A DNA stretch of 64,000 nucleotides from Paramecium octaurelia (GCA_905182995.1 CAJJDP010000012.1:590606-654605), one strand, 5' to 3'. Shown: positions 11,742 through 24,342, numbered from the stretch's first letter. Program-made: numbers and translations. The notes: generated from the letters alone by a model not told the origin.

Positions 11742-12955
11742 CTTTTGTTATATTATATTTGTGTTGGAAATTTAATTAATTAAAATTAAGTTTTATATAT
11801 ATTATTTAAAATTATAACAGAAGGGTAAAAGTAGAAATATATATTTATAATAGTTAATATTTCTATTTCTCATACGATTATTAAAATATAATGATTTCAA
11901 TCTAGATAACATTATAAGTATTCTATAAATTTAATATGTACAGATATGATATCCTAATATTTACATCCATCTCTGAGATTGATTAACTATCAAATTTAGA
12001 CTGTATCTTGAATTATAGAGGAAGTTTATTTTATAAGATATTTTAGAATTAATATTATAATATTTTAAATTGATATTTGATAATAAAATCATAAATTAAT
12101 TTAATGATTTTAGTCTATTTTATAGCAAATATTCCTTAATTGGATCTTAGAATTATCATACTTTTAAATAGTAATTATAGCATTTGCAATATGATACTTT
12201 TATATCATAATACAATAGATAGCAGATAACATTTCTAAAGAGGAACCAATTCATAAGCAATTCCAGAGTTGAGTTCCAGATTCTTAATTCAAATTATCTT
12301 TAATCTAAAACCTTCATAATAATATTTTAATATAAGTTGAATTAATTAAAATTCTTATTTAATTTAATCCAACTCCGGGGATAATTGTGATCCTTATGGT
12401 CAAAGACTTAAATTAGGGTATTATTACACAAATTATGATAAATAAATGATGCAATATATATTACTTATAATACTTAATAAATTTATTGCCAATAATATTA
12501 TATAGTCTTATTGTGCTTAAGTATTCTTGCATATTTTTGATAACAACGGTATAGATCAATGGTAAAGATTAAAGAGACTCGAATTTTGAATATGAGAAAG
12601 ATTTATTAGAATATAAGCATAACATTTATTAATGTAACCTATATAAAATTTGTGTCATTAATTTCCTATGTAATTCAAAGATTAGGTTAATTATACTATT
12701 TTGAAATATTTGGAGCTATTGACATTAAAGGCAAGTAATATCAATTCAAGATTTTATTTTTAGATATGGATTCCAACTAAAAATGTTTATAATGAAAGTG
12801 ACTAATAAGAGATTGATGAAATTGTGTAGATTATGAACAATGATTTTCTTATTCAAATCTGAATAGAGATGATGTTCCATGGATAATTGTAAATAGTAAT
12901 TTTTCAATGTATTCTACTGTGTTGTTATTTGAATAATAATAATATTATAAATCAT
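11742..12955. other. Undeciphered stretch, possible multi-exon or decayed plus-strand gene
   Basis: About 1.2 kb between prohibitin and photolyase. Plus-strand pieces of 60-120 codons are open but in different frames. One near 12370-12580 contains SGDNCDPYGQRLKLGYYYTN and ends at a TGA in LKRLEF; the continuing piece FEYEKDLLEYKHNIYQCNLY lies in another frame. The joins do not coincide with clear GT...AG introns. It could be a membrane or secreted protein gene with unmapped introns, or a pseudogene. Nothing recognisable was seen on the minus strand. Confidence 0.3.
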
Positions 12956-14345
12956 TCATTTTAAGGATTGCTTTTTTAACTAATTCACATTCATTACATA
13001 TTATCCTGTATCAAATTTTCGTTTTAGACCACTATCAATCATATATCGAATATTCCCAAATATCTTTCTACCTGTCCATGGTCTATCATGTTTTCCAAAA
13101 CACCAAGCTACTCCTGTATACCCATTTGCATCCCTTCCATCTAAATGGTATTTATCATTCAAATAAACCAAAAATTCAAATGCTTACTATGGAGATTCTG
13201 TCCATTCTATTACCTTCTTACCCCAATACATTCTCATATACCCACTAATCTTACCTTTATGAATAGCTTCAAGTTATGCGGAGTTCCAATATACATCATG
13301 CGTTTTTGCCTTTTCTAACTGATCCAATGTGTAAATATAATCCCTCTTATCTTTAGCGTGTTCTTAAAGTGTATTTTTAGCCCAATCAGGCAATCCTTCA
13401 TATTTATCATACAAATCGTTGTAATAGCAGAAGTTCATTGATAATTCTCTTCTTACAATTAATTCTTCTAAAAATGACTCTCGACTTTCGGATGGTGGAA
13501 ATTTCATAGCCTCTAAGTATATATGTAATGGAGAGATCATTCCAAAATGTAGATAGGGTGATAGATTAGATGTTGCATTGAGTGATGGATCATTTCTGTT
13601 TTTAGCATAATTTTTTAATTTCTTATTCAAAAACTCTTCCAATCTCTTTTGTGCTTCTATTTCTCCTCCTTTAAATTGTTAAACAATCGAAACACTTTTA
13701 TCAACTCCTAAATCGTCTATGACTTTTGAGATGTTGGAGATGTCATACTCTTGGAATGGTAATTTATCCATTTATTTGACTAATGTTTCCTCATTCAATT
13801 CTTTAGCAAAATATTTAGTAAGAGATTAGATTTTGGGTCTAATTGTCTTCGCTGCCCATTCCTCTTTTTAACTTGCTTATTCTACTGGCACCAAAACATC
13901 AGTTTCTACTTGTATAAATTAACAATCAATAGTGTCTGCTACCTTTTTTCTCCATTGTTTTTAGATTCGAAGGTAGCCACAATCAACTATGAGTAATTTA
14001 GCATTTTGAGCAATGGAGATAGCCAATTCATCTGGAGATTGTTTGGCAACTCCAAATAGTATTTTTCTATCTGCAAGGCTAGTTTTTAATTATTACAATC
14101 CTTTATTTTTTTAAGACTAATTGAATACCCTCTAACATAAAGTGATAAGGTCTTTGATTGGCAGCAGGATATTTAGTTAGTCCAAAGAAACAGAATAAGG
14201 GTATTTATTCTTGATTAGCCTTTTAAATGGCCAATTCAAGAGCATGATTGTACTTGGTTCTCTAACTGGCTTAGATCCAATAGGCTACATATTTGCCTTT
14301 GACATTGACTTTCTTGTCGTTCAAGTATTTAATGCGCTCTTTCAT
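12956..14345 (-). CDS. Class II CPD photolyase (deoxyribodipyrimidine photo-lyase), frameshifted
   Basis: FAD enzyme that splits UV-induced cyclobutane pyrimidine dimers using blue light. The N-terminus [20 protein letters not shown] is followed by [20 protein letters not shown], the class II Rossmann entry. The catalytic half has [57 protein letters not shown] and [19 protein letters not shown], then [13 protein letters not shown]. The protein is about 460 residues, the usual length. The frame shifts by one at an A7 run (plus-strand T7 at about 14106-14112), and no intron fits. The gene length of 3n+1 agrees with one extra base. It is either a homopolymer error or a real lesion. Stop is at 12956-12958. 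Confidence 0.88.
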
Positions 14346-15659
14346 ATAATANATCGAATATTCCCAAATATCTTTCTACCTGTCCATGGTCTATCATGTT
14401 TTCCAAAACACCAAGCTACTCCTGTATACCCATTTGCATCCCTTCCATCTAAATGGTATTTATCATTCAAATAAACCAAAAATTCAAATGCTTACTATGG
14501 AGATTCTGTCCATTCTATTACCTTCTTACCCCAATACATTCTCATATACCCACTAATCTTACCTTTATGAATAGCTTCAAGTTATGCGGAGTTCCAATAT
14601 ACATCATGCGTTTTTGCCTTTTCTAACTGATCCAATGTGTAAATATAATCCCTCTTATCTTTAGCGTGTTCTTAAAGTGTATTTTTAGCCCAATCAGGCA
14701 ATCCTTCATATTTATCATACAAATCGTTGTAATAGCAGAAGTTCATTGATAATTCTCTTCTTACAATTAATTCTTCTAAAAATGACTCTCGACTTTCGGA
14801 TGGTGGAAATTTCATAGCCTCTAAGTATATATGTAATGGAGAGATCATTCCAAAATGTAGATAGGGTGATAGATTAGATGTTGCATTGAGTGATGGATCA
14901 TTTCTGTTTTTAGCATAATTTTTTAATTTCTTATTCAAAAACTCTTCCAATCTCTTTTGTGCTTCTATTTCTCCTCCTTTAAATTGTTAAACAATCGAAA
15001 CACTTTTATCAACTCCTAAATCGTCTATGACTTTTGAGATGTTGGAGATGTCATACTCTTGGAATGGTAATTTATCCATTTATTTGACTAATGTTTCCTC
15101 ATTCAATTCTTTAGCAAAATATTTAGTAAGAGATTAGATTTTGGGTCTAATTGTCTTCGCTGCCCATTCCTCTTTTTAACTTGCTTATTCTACTGGCACC
15201 AAAACATCAGTTTCTACTTGTATAAATTAACAATCAATAGTGTCTGCTACCTTTTTTCTCCATTGTTTTTAGATTCGAAGGTAGCCACAATCAACTATGA
15301 GTAATTTAGCATTTTGAGCAATGGAGATAGCCAATTCATCTGGAGATTGTTTGGCAACTCCAAATAGTATTTTTCTATCTGCAAGGCTAGTTTTTAATTA
15401 TTACAATCCTTTATTTTTTTAAGACTAATTGAATACCCTCTAACATAAAGTGATAAGGTCTTTGATTGGCAGCAGGATATTTAGTTAGTCCAAAGAAACA
15501 GAATAAGGGTATTTATTCTTGATTAGCCTTTTAAATGGCCAATTCAAGAGCATGATTGTACTTGGTTCTCTAACTGGCTTAGATCCAATAGGCTACATAT
15601 TTGCCTTTGACATTGACTTTCTTGTCGTTCAAGTATTTAATGCGCTCTTTCATATAATA
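13045..15659. repeat. Direct tandem duplication, two 1307-bp units separated by one N
   Basis: Unit 1 spans 13045-14351 and unit 2 spans 14353-15659, offset 1308. Both begin ATCGAATATTCCC and end TTCATATAATA. I found no mismatch in the parts compared, and both translated open segments (13364-13642 and 14672-14950) are identical. Position 14352 is an unresolved base. Perfect identity plus an N at the junction favours a scaffold join of overlapping contigs over a biological duplication. Confidence 0.9.
14353..15653 (-). CDS. Second copy of class II CPD photolyase, C-terminus missing at an N
   Basis: Apparently identical to the copy starting at 14345, including the A7 frameshift, shifted by 1308 bp. 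It starts at ATG 15653. It lacks the last roughly 26 residues because it stops inside the codon after FGNIR, at the N at 14352. The sequence upstream of this start (15660 onward) is the genuine flank leading to the LamG-like gene, and the sequence downstream of the other copy is the genuine 3' flank. The two copies therefore look like one locus read twice by the assembly. If real, it would be a very recent tandem duplication with a truncated member. Confidence 0.7.
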
Positions 15660-15706
15660 AGAATATTCTGATAAATTAATATGTTTAGTAATTAATTATT
15701 TTTCAT

Positions 15707-17665
15707 TCATTTCATATTATTAATTAACATTCCAGCCTAATATGATACTTGCTAATTAGGGGAGGGCAGAAGTTGCATAGCCAAATCAAAGATTCCATAC
15801 TTGGCACATTCCAATCTGAAAATGGTGGTGGCTTAGCATAATTTTGAGAGTATCTGAAGTGTTTAGATCAATGCTTCAGAGTTTTTGCCAGTGAAGTAAC
15901 CCAGTAGTCGTTTGAGATCCAAGATGATTCTATTGCTCAGAATTTAGTCTACAAGATCATTCTTGCTATTGATCATCACTTATTTTTTATCATAATAAGA
16001 TAGGCTTTTGATTTCCTGATCATTTAAGATTTTGGGATAGATTCTCAAATCACATATATATCCAATAGGTTGATCGAGAGTACCACTATTTCCAATAAAC
16101 TGGATATCAAATGATGTAACTACCTTATTCATTTGGCTTTCATAGGCACCATTCAAATAGAGATATGCTGATTCCTAATCGTTGTCAAATATAATCACAA
16201 CATGATTCCAACCAGAAAAGTTCTTATCCGAACTCTTAGGTTCAAAGAACTTGTATCCATATCCATCTTGACTGACATTGGTAACCCCCAATAATTGAGA
16301 ATAAGCATCTGATATGATTAAGGATGAATAGCCATCACTAGAACCCAGAAGGGTACGAACTTAGTAATTGTTCTGAGCACCTCTGGCTTTACTAGTTTCT
16401 GGATTAAACATGACCATCCAAAATGAAACTGCAATCTATTTTTTGTTGATTTTCAATGGTTCTTCCAATTGAAGCACTTGATCTCTATCAAAGAAACAAC
16501 CACAACCATCATAGAACAATCCTTAATCAATGGTTAATTTGGTTGGATCTCCATAGATCAACACATTATTAAGATTGCTATTGTCAAATAGATTGGTAGA
16601 ATCAAATTTAATCCACAACAGAGTGTCATCAAATCCTTCTAAGAACATATTGACTGTTCTCAAGGCTTCTCTTTATTAGGTAAAACACTCAGGCATTCCA
16701 GCAATGTCCACTAACATTTAGACCACATCAAAGTCTCTTTTATTCTCTTTTATCGTTTACACTAATGTTTATTTAATCTTGAAACTCAAGGTACAGAAAA
16801 ATACATTTAGAGATGTCTCTTTCATTATCTCTTCAGATTATTAGTACTTGTAGGATGAAGGCATTTAGCAAATATTACTGGGAATAAGTGATAAACCCAA
16901 TTTTAATATTCTGCAAGTTTCCTGTGGAACTTACATGTATTTCATTTCAGGGGGAAGTTCAATTTGTTCCTTTTCCTGTCCTGATTTCTTTGTGATCTTT
17001 TTTTCAAACTTTTTCCTTTAATCATAAATTTCTCTTTCTTTCAAGGTTTTATCTCTTTGATCTTGGTAGTGCTAAAAACATTTCACAATCAATTGAACCA
17101 ACTCTAATTCTGGATTCTTTATAAAGTCCAAATGAGCTATCATCATCACAATCAACAGAAAGAGAATTTCACTCGTTGGATTATATTGTGTAGACTCCAA
17201 AAATATCTCCTTTGCCAATTTCTTTATGTACTCCTTCAAACTTATGCAGTTAATGAGGAGTATCAAAGTGTAATCTTTAAGAGTCAAACAGGTTAACATT
17301 TCTAACATTTACTGTTGACAATCATTAAAGATGTATGGATAGTCCTCCAATATTTGAATCAATAAAATGGTGATACATTAGAGTGTTAATTCATGTTCGT
17401 CTGCAAAGAAGAAATGCAGATCTCTCTTCAACTTAAGCAATATGCATTTAGCCTTATGGATAAATTAGGCCTTGTCAGGATTGGGCTTCTAACCCTTACC
17501 AATCAAGTTCAAAGTTTATTCGAGTCTTGTCACAAGCTAGTATTCCTAATCTGCCTTCTGGTTCACTTTTTATCGCAAGTCTTTAAATTACTCTATGTAT
17601 TCCCTCCATGGTTCATCTGATATCATTTCGTCTTCTTCTGTAGTTAGCTATTGATTATTCTTCAT
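15707..17665 (-). CDS. LamG/ConA-like domain protein, 652 residues
   Basis: Single uninterrupted exon from ATG 17665 to TGA 15707-15709, with frame checked at several internal codons. Residues 1-330 are alpha-helical with Leu-rich repeats of helices (ILLIQILEDYPYIFND) and resemble armadillo-type scaffolds. A Lys/Glu-rich linker follows. Residues of about 350-580 form a jelly-roll, LamG/concanavalin-like module: LKINKKQIAVSFWMVMFNPE, SGWNHVVIIFDNDQESAYLY, then LDQPIGYICDLRIYPKIL. This arrangement resembles the region upstream of BEACH domains, but no BEACH domain is present. A membrane-trafficking scaffold is inference. The upstream neighbour is a HECT ligase on the same strand, 86 bp away. 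Confidence 0.65.
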
Positions 17666-17751
17666 CTCCTTATTTTTAATCACAAAATTAGAAATCAATA
17701 TAATTTTGGATCTTATACTTCATATATTTTTAACAAACATATATATGATCA

Positions 17752-20700
17752 TCACATTAGTCCAAATCCTTCGCTATTTTCAAGGGCAATGTTCAACTTC
17801 TCCATCATCTTGTTCAAACAATCATACTAAGGCAGCAAAAACACATTGAAACATGTATGTGCTGATGGCAATTATTCAGTGTCTATCCTCTTAAAATATA
17901 ATCTATACTTTCGCCATGCTTTTAAATAACAAACTTCAATGACTTTAATCCTCCCACTGGTACTCTATCTGATCCTGTGCAGAAGAACAAAAACCTCTTC
18001 TTCTATTACTCGTCCAAAGAATGTATATATGCCCAAAAAGTTCTGATATATTCAGAATTCTTATCAAATCCATCATACTTTGTTGACTATTCCAGTTCGT
18101 ACATGTTCAAATGTTTTTATCCCAATATCATAGTTTACAATTCAGCACCTGTCAACAACTTTATACCATTTCCATCCACCACTTTCCAAAATCCTGCATG
18201 AAATCTTTGGAACTCCTTTTGTATTGATTAGTTCAAGTAATATTCAGTGCATAATTTAATGTACTACTCCTTATTCTTCTGTGTGACCATAATTTATGAT
18301 CCATTTTACTATTTATCAATGTAAAATTTACTATCAATTCAACTTGCAAGGGCTATCCCCAATTATCATATTCAGTAATTGAGAAATTGAATGCAAATGC
18401 CTACTCTATGTCATCCTTTTCATACTCACTCAATAGATTCAATGCCTTATATGTGTCCAAATCTAATTCCTTGAGATCCTCAAATTGCACTGTCTCATTC
18501 ATCAACTTCTTGAACACCAACTATGGGAAACTTACATCCAGCAGAACTTAAATCTTTTATTATTATTATACCTTAATTGTAAAGAGCCAATCCTAATAAC
18601 ATCCCAATTAATTCATACTTTATGGGCATCTCCATATGATGCTTATTGAACCACAGTACTGTATTATTATTTCTTGTGACAAACATTGTAAATTAAACAT
18701 CGAAAAGCTTCTGAGTCAATAAAGAGAAAAACTCCCTTGTCAAACCTCCTTAATCTATTCCTTATTCTCCCTTGAATACTATCGATAATTTAGATTTTAG
18801 ATTTATCCCTTTCCTAGACAACTACTCTAATGCGCTGTTCACAATATCATTTCTATCTATCAACAATTTTAAGGAGGGTGCTAATCCCATCTATTGCCAA
18901 ATAAAATCACCCTAGCTCCTTTGATTAACACTTGAATCCATTGTCAAAATTTGGTATTTAAATTCAATAGGAATAATCCATGGATATAGACAAAACGTAA
19001 AGTAATAACTCTCAAGGGATTTGTTATTCAAACAAGCAAATTATTTATATTCCAACAATTCTGCTCTTACTGGATATAGTTTAGAAACCTCCTTTACTAT
19101 GAATTTCTCATTATTAATCCTTTTCAGTTTCTCATTAGATTTGTAAAATATTTGTAACAGTTCAAGTTGCTGCATCAAATAACGGATGTCAGCTTTAAGC
19201 AATAATTGTATTGGCTGGTTTTACTGATACTAAATAAACAATATCAAATTCCTAATTAAAGCTTCAATAATATTTTAAAATCGCTAATTTGGAAGATGAG
19301 TAAAATATTAGGATAATTGATTCTTACTCTATTTGTCCAAATTGAATACAAATTCTAAGAAGCTGTTTGACTTTTCTGGTATTATCTATGTAAAACAATC
19401 AAAATGTAGAATGATGAATATTGATCTTAATTTAAATGGACTGCTCTCTTTACTTCTATATAGATTGGTGATCAAACCCTTCAAAATGTTGATGTTGATG
19501 ACCTTATTTAATTCGTTTATGATAGTCGTATTCAATCTAGGATTGATATTGTGAGAAAGGATCGACTCATAAGAACCATTAAAATCCTAAATAAAGGAGC
19601 CTCCAAAACTATTTGGATAATTTGAAACTTTGTTTATCTATTATATAATATCTTCATCTATTTCTTAAATAGGTTTCAATTCCTGATCAGTACTCCAACA
19701 AACTTCACTCCAATCTATGCTGTCTTCTTTGAAGGATTCAATAAGAAATTATTGCAAACTAGCCTTTTCAAATTGCAATTGATTAAAGACTGGATTGCTG
19801 TTACAATAATTTTTGTCACAATAAAATTTTCCGCATCCCTTATATGCTTTATTAAACACATATTTAAATTCTTCTAAACTAGCAGTCTAAAATATCACTT
19901 AGATGAATATACTTTCAAATCTAATAGTTCAAACTGCCACTTTCCATTTATTTGTATATCAATAATTATCAAATCAGCCTTATAATACCCTACACTTTAG
20001 TTTTCATCCAATATCTAGCCATGGAATTTGCCATTATGTTATTCTAATTGTTTTATAGCTTAATTAGCGGGAAAATGTTTATGCTTCCATAATCTAATGT
20101 TTTCGCAATTCAACTAAAACTCACTTTTCAATGCAGATTTTATCAACATTATCCATTATTTTATCAAACATTTCTCATCTACTTAGATGATACCTCGAGT
20201 AGAATTTTAAATTTTCATATAAATCTCTTACTATTAAGTAATTAGAATAGTCTTACTCTCAGTAAATTGACATTTGTAATTGGTTAAGAATTTTCATCAA
20301 AAGTTATCTGTCTAAAAATTGTTAAATCAGATCCAAATTCTAAATGCCACATATTCATCAAATCGCTTCCAACCTATAATATATTTGTATGGTTTACTAG
20401 AACATAGTCTTCAGGGTCTAATTTTACTATTTTCTAATTAAAGGAGTGATTATTTGGATAATGGAATAAGAAAATTTCATCAGATTTTAAATCAGAATTA
20501 ATAGGTCCAGGCTTGTAAATTAATATGTTTGCATACTTTTCGGCTACTTTAATTGATACTATAGTATTGGCCTTCATACTACCCTACATAGTGTTTCCAT
20601 TAACGCACCCATGTCTTAGAAATTATGAATAATTCTAATGTCTTATTTGAAGCTTTTTCTAGATTCTTGTATATTGATCAAGAAATGTATTACTTTGATC

Positions 20701-20789
20701 GTCCTTTAGTATAAATGAGTCTATTATTAATAAGAAATCAACATGTTGGGATTCTACATAAGAGATAACAAATTTTGCAAGTTTTGCAT
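17752..20789 (-). CDS. HECT-type E3 ubiquitin ligase
   Basis: Transfers ubiquitin from an E2 to its own catalytic cysteine and then to substrate. The C-terminal HECT domain is clear. The N-lobe has HHMEMPIKYELIGMLLGLAL, and the C-lobe contains VTGSDRVPVGG. The catalytic loop is LPSAHTCFNVFLLPQYD, with Cys in TCFN, and the protein ends SEGFGLM at TGA 17752, the normal HECT end. The N-terminal 500-600 residues are divergent, helical and interrupted by several small introns. They include a beta-rich stretch (LDPEDYVLVNHTNILQVGS) of unknown fold. The start at ATG 20789 is the best candidate, not certain. No substrate-binding domain was recognised. Confidence 0.82.
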
Positions 20790-20842
20790 TTTAAAAGAAA
20801 TAAAAATGAATATTAATTATTATCTTCCAATATATATTGATT

Positions 20843-21888
20843 TCATTCACGAACTTCATTTTCTCTTATTTCATGTTTAAACGTAATCATTATTTTTTCA
20901 AGCGCCAATCTCAATTGAACATTAAATGTTTGATTTAAAAATGCAATCTCCTCACTCCTCCTGTTTATCTTCTTATTTTCATCATCTTTCAGTTCCTCTG
21001 ATAAATGAGTAAATCGTCCAACTATTTCCTTCCTAATATCTAAGGGATAACATAATTCTGTACTTTGTATATTTTGAATAACTTTTACTTTATAATCATC
21101 TTGATTTTATTACTTCATTATTTCGTCTTATTCAACGTATTATTTTAAGCCATCTTAAATTTTTAAAAAGTATTTTTCTTTCTCTTCAGATAGAAATTTG
21201 AAATGACTTATTTCCTATTCCTAATAAACTATTAATATTATTCAATTTAATGTACTCGATTTTTATTGAAGCGTTTCAAGTTAACCTTCCAAAATTTCAA
21301 TTTTTTATTTATAAATCTTCAATTCCTCTTCAAATTTGTTCTTTTCATAAGCAACTTCTTCTAATTCTTTCTTTCTTGAAAAATAAGAAGTCTAAAGTCT
21401 AAATAAAATTTACAAATATTTTCTATTTTTCATCATCTATGGCAGAATTTTAATTTTAAAGATAATCCTTTTGAATCTCTAATTCTCTATTTTCATCAAT
21501 TAATTTTTAATTCTGTTCTTTTAAATCCTTTATTATCTTTTCTTACTCTAATATTTATTTCTCGAATATCTTAAACTTATCCAATAACTTTATCGAACTG
21601 TTTTCCCTATTTTTTACGATCTCTTCTTGAGTTTTTTCTATGTTTAAACATTTTAATTACTATATATCTCAAGGTTCTCAATTAATAATTAATAGTCTCT
21701 ATCCTTATTATTGAGGTTTTTCTTTAATTACTAATTAGTCGATTCCAAGTCCTTTTTATTATTTCATATTATACTATCACTTTGCTGTTCAACTCTTCTA
21801 TTTATTTTAATAAAGAATCATAATGAGTTTTACTCTATATGAAGTCAATTTCCCCTGAGTCTGATGTTAGTAGATCTTTTTGATTCAT
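20843..21888 (-). CDS. Coiled-coil protein, about 340 residues
   Basis: From ATG 21888 (MNQKDLLTSDSGEIDF) to TGA 20843-20845, with frame changes showing at least two small introns. Almost the whole protein is heptad-like (QIEELNSKV, ELKIYKQKIEILEG, SEEKEKYFLKIQDGL). A less coiled C-terminal section follows (YPLDIRKEIVGRFTHLSEEL). No catalytic domain is present. Structural roles in cytoskeleton or basal body are common for such ciliate proteins, but nothing specific supports one here. It lies 54 bp upstream of the HECT gene on the same strand. Confidence 0.55.
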
Positions 21889-22392
21889 CACTATTTTTGT
21901 TATTTTATTTAATAATTGTCTTGTGAAGTGTTAATTAAGTAATGAAATTCTATAACATAAACTAAAATAAAGTCCATAATTTAAATTCAACAAAGAAGTG
22001 AGAAAAGTATATAATGAAATTTGTACTTTAAAGCATAATCTTAAGAAGTAATATGCTGTTTTAATTGAAATTTATTATAATTCATATAGTCTTTTAATAT
22101 TATTTTATCAAACTAATTTCTATTCTAATAAGTAATAATTATATATATAAATTTAATGAATAAGTTAGTCATTTGTTACTTAACTTATTATTTATTCACA
22201 TTTTATACTACATTTATTAGTTACTTTTAGGATAAACACTCAGGTAGAATAACAATAATGAAGAGTATTTTCTATATAATACTCACCCTTTCAATAGTGA
22301 ATCTAATAATAGGTATAACAGTATCAGTTAGACATAATATATCCTTATATCATCATATTGATGGAATTAAATATATTATAAAAATATTAATT
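21889..22392. other. AT-rich divergent spacer
   Basis: About 500 bp between the start of a minus-strand coiled-coil gene and the start of the plus-strand phosphatase. It presumably holds both promoters. The last 135 bp are open in frame with the phosphatase, from an upstream ATG at 22258, and would encode a hydrophobic helix (IFYIILTLSIVNLIIGITV). Because only TGA stops translation in this AT-rich DNA, the open frame may be chance. Confidence 0.4.
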
Positions 22393-23726
22393 ATGAATTA
22401 GTTAAAAGCAATTTAAAGTTCTGTTGATACACAAAGAAGAAGAAACTCGTCCTTCAAACAAGAAAAATCTTATTTTGAATAAGCTAAGAGAAGAAAAAGT
22501 GTATATATGGACCAATTGGATGATTACAGTTAAAATTAAATCTTAAAAAATTACAAAAGTTTCTTGCCTTAAATAAAATAGGATCAAGTAAACTCTGATG
22601 GATAAGATATTTAAATTATACTGAACCATTTCAAATTGTATTAGTAATAAAATGTAAAACCAATCAACTGGAATATATTTTTTGCTTAAATTTGGGATTT
22701 CATTCAAAAAAATGGCGATATTTACGATCTATATCAGGAACTCTTTAAGAAAGTGTTCTTTTTACAATTTCAATAATTGTAAAAATAATTATTTGAAATC
22801 TGTTACTTTGAAAAAATTATAATATCTTTAGGCTACGAAATGCAATAGGATCAATTATTCAACCAATTTTTTTGTTAATTCGTTTAGAATTATTAATCTT
22901 GCTTGTAAGAATTGTTTTCAAAAGGCAAATTTAATAAAAAGCAAATATAAGATGCTTAATAATAAATTCAAATGAACAATACAATTGATTATGCCAGTAT
23001 AGAAGACCTATATGAAAGATTTCAACAAGGAAATAATACAATCTGGATGATACATAGAAAATGTAAATAAAATTAATAATATAAACTAAATTTTAAAATC
23101 ATTAGAAGACATTTTGCATTGTGGTTACACGAAACCAGAAACTTAGAAATTATAAAGCTATTACCAAAACAATTACTTACTGCTTCTCATCCATTTATAA
23201 ATGCAAAGTTAAACTAACCAATCCTAATTGTTGATTTAGATGAAACTTTAGTGCATTTTGAATAGGGATCCAACAGACTTATGATTAGAAATGGATCAAT
23301 TCAATTTTTATAATAAATGCATAAATATTACTATATAATAATTTGGACTGCCTCTTTACCCAGATATGCTAAATGGGCTCTAAAGAAGATTGATCAACAA
23401 ATTCAGTAATAAGTATATTATTTATTAGTTAGTATATTGATTTGTTACTAACTCGAGAATATTGTATACCTCATGAGAAAGGATTCTATTAAAAGATGCT
23501 TTCCATGTTGGGATAAGAATTAAGTACTCTTCTAATAGTTGAGAATGACTTTAGAAGTGTGATTGATTCTGAAAAGGACTACCTGCATTTAATTGATTCT
23601 TATTTGGGTTAGGAGGATACTGTATTATTTGAACTAAGTAATCGTTTGACCGACGCATACAAATATTATTAAGAAGGATTTAGTTTTTAAAGAGCTGTGA
23701 AGATGACTTAAATGAAATAGGATTGA
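22393..23726 (+). CDS. HAD-family FCP1/SCP-like protein phosphatase
   Basis: Catalytic core with the nucleophile motif as ILIVDLDETLVHFE (DxDxT). Motif II-like YIIIWTASLPRYAKWAL and the late acidic motif LLIVENDFRSVIDSEKDYLH follow. These match the NLI-interacting-factor phosphatase fold, which dephosphorylates Ser/Thr on proteins such as RNA polymerase II or signalling substrates. A 20-nt intron at 23413-23432 (TAG end) restores YIDLLLTREYCIPHEKGF. The N-terminal 250 residues are helical, Gln/Lys-rich and carry no known domain. The canonical late DN/DD is EN-D here. The start could instead be ATG 22258, adding a hydrophobic segment. Substrate unknown. Confidence 0.78.
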
Positions 23727-23758
23727 TATATATATATATATTTATGAAATAACAATGT

Positions 23759-24179
23759 TCACACCTATTACTTTTATAGTTTCTGAGTTATTATTTGCCA
23801 TTTATCATTACCTAACTTTTAAGTTCTTTGTATGATAGTTTCATAGAGTTATTAATTCTTATTATAATGATAATACAATGCGTATAATCCATTCACAGAG
23901 ATAATTCGAACAGCTCTATTAGTTAAAAATATTGATATGTAGGAAATGCCTAATTGTAATGCAATGAAGAAGGCAATTGTATGAGGCTAGAATTTTAAAT
24001 TTGAAAAATACTATGTTTTTCAAAGTAATAGCATCAATTAAGATTGGCATTATGTAATTCCTTATCAATTTTTCTGGAAGGCTGGCCAACTCTGTTAATT
24101 GCTTCATTTTACTTGAGAATACTTAATCAGCCTTTTTGATTAAATTAAGATTACCTATTCTTTGTTTTGTAAAACCCAT
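23759..24179 (-). CDS. Small single-pass membrane protein, about 130 residues
   Basis: ATG 24179 to TGA 23759-23761, with a 25-nt intron at 23987-24011 (GTA...TAG). Splicing gives a basic amphipathic N-terminus (MGFTKQRIGNLNLIKK), then SLPEKLIRNYIMPILIDA, a hydrophobic helix of about 22 residues (HTIAFFIALQLGISYISIFL) and a Gln/Lys-rich tail. No family was recognised. The 3' end lies 32 bp from the stop of the phosphatase (convergent). Confidence 0.5.
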
Positions 24180-24342
24180 TACAACGCAAATCTATAAATC
24201 TAAACTCCAATTGTAAATAGAAGCAGAGCATTAAAGATTTGTGATTATAGGTTGATTTCAAAAAACTCACTAAATAAGATATGTAAGGTTAGAGTGCCAT
24301 AAATAATATGCACGAGCATCTTTTAATTTTAATAATATTTTT

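Noticed and set aside
14211-14474. Plus-strand open frame running across the N at 14352
   Set aside because: It is the antisense shadow of the photolyase gene and is created partly by the artificial junction.
15707-17665. Neurobeachin (BEACH) family assignment for the LamG-like protein
   Set aside because: The ConA-like module is similar, but no BEACH or WD40 region exists before the stop, and the next gene is a HECT ligase.
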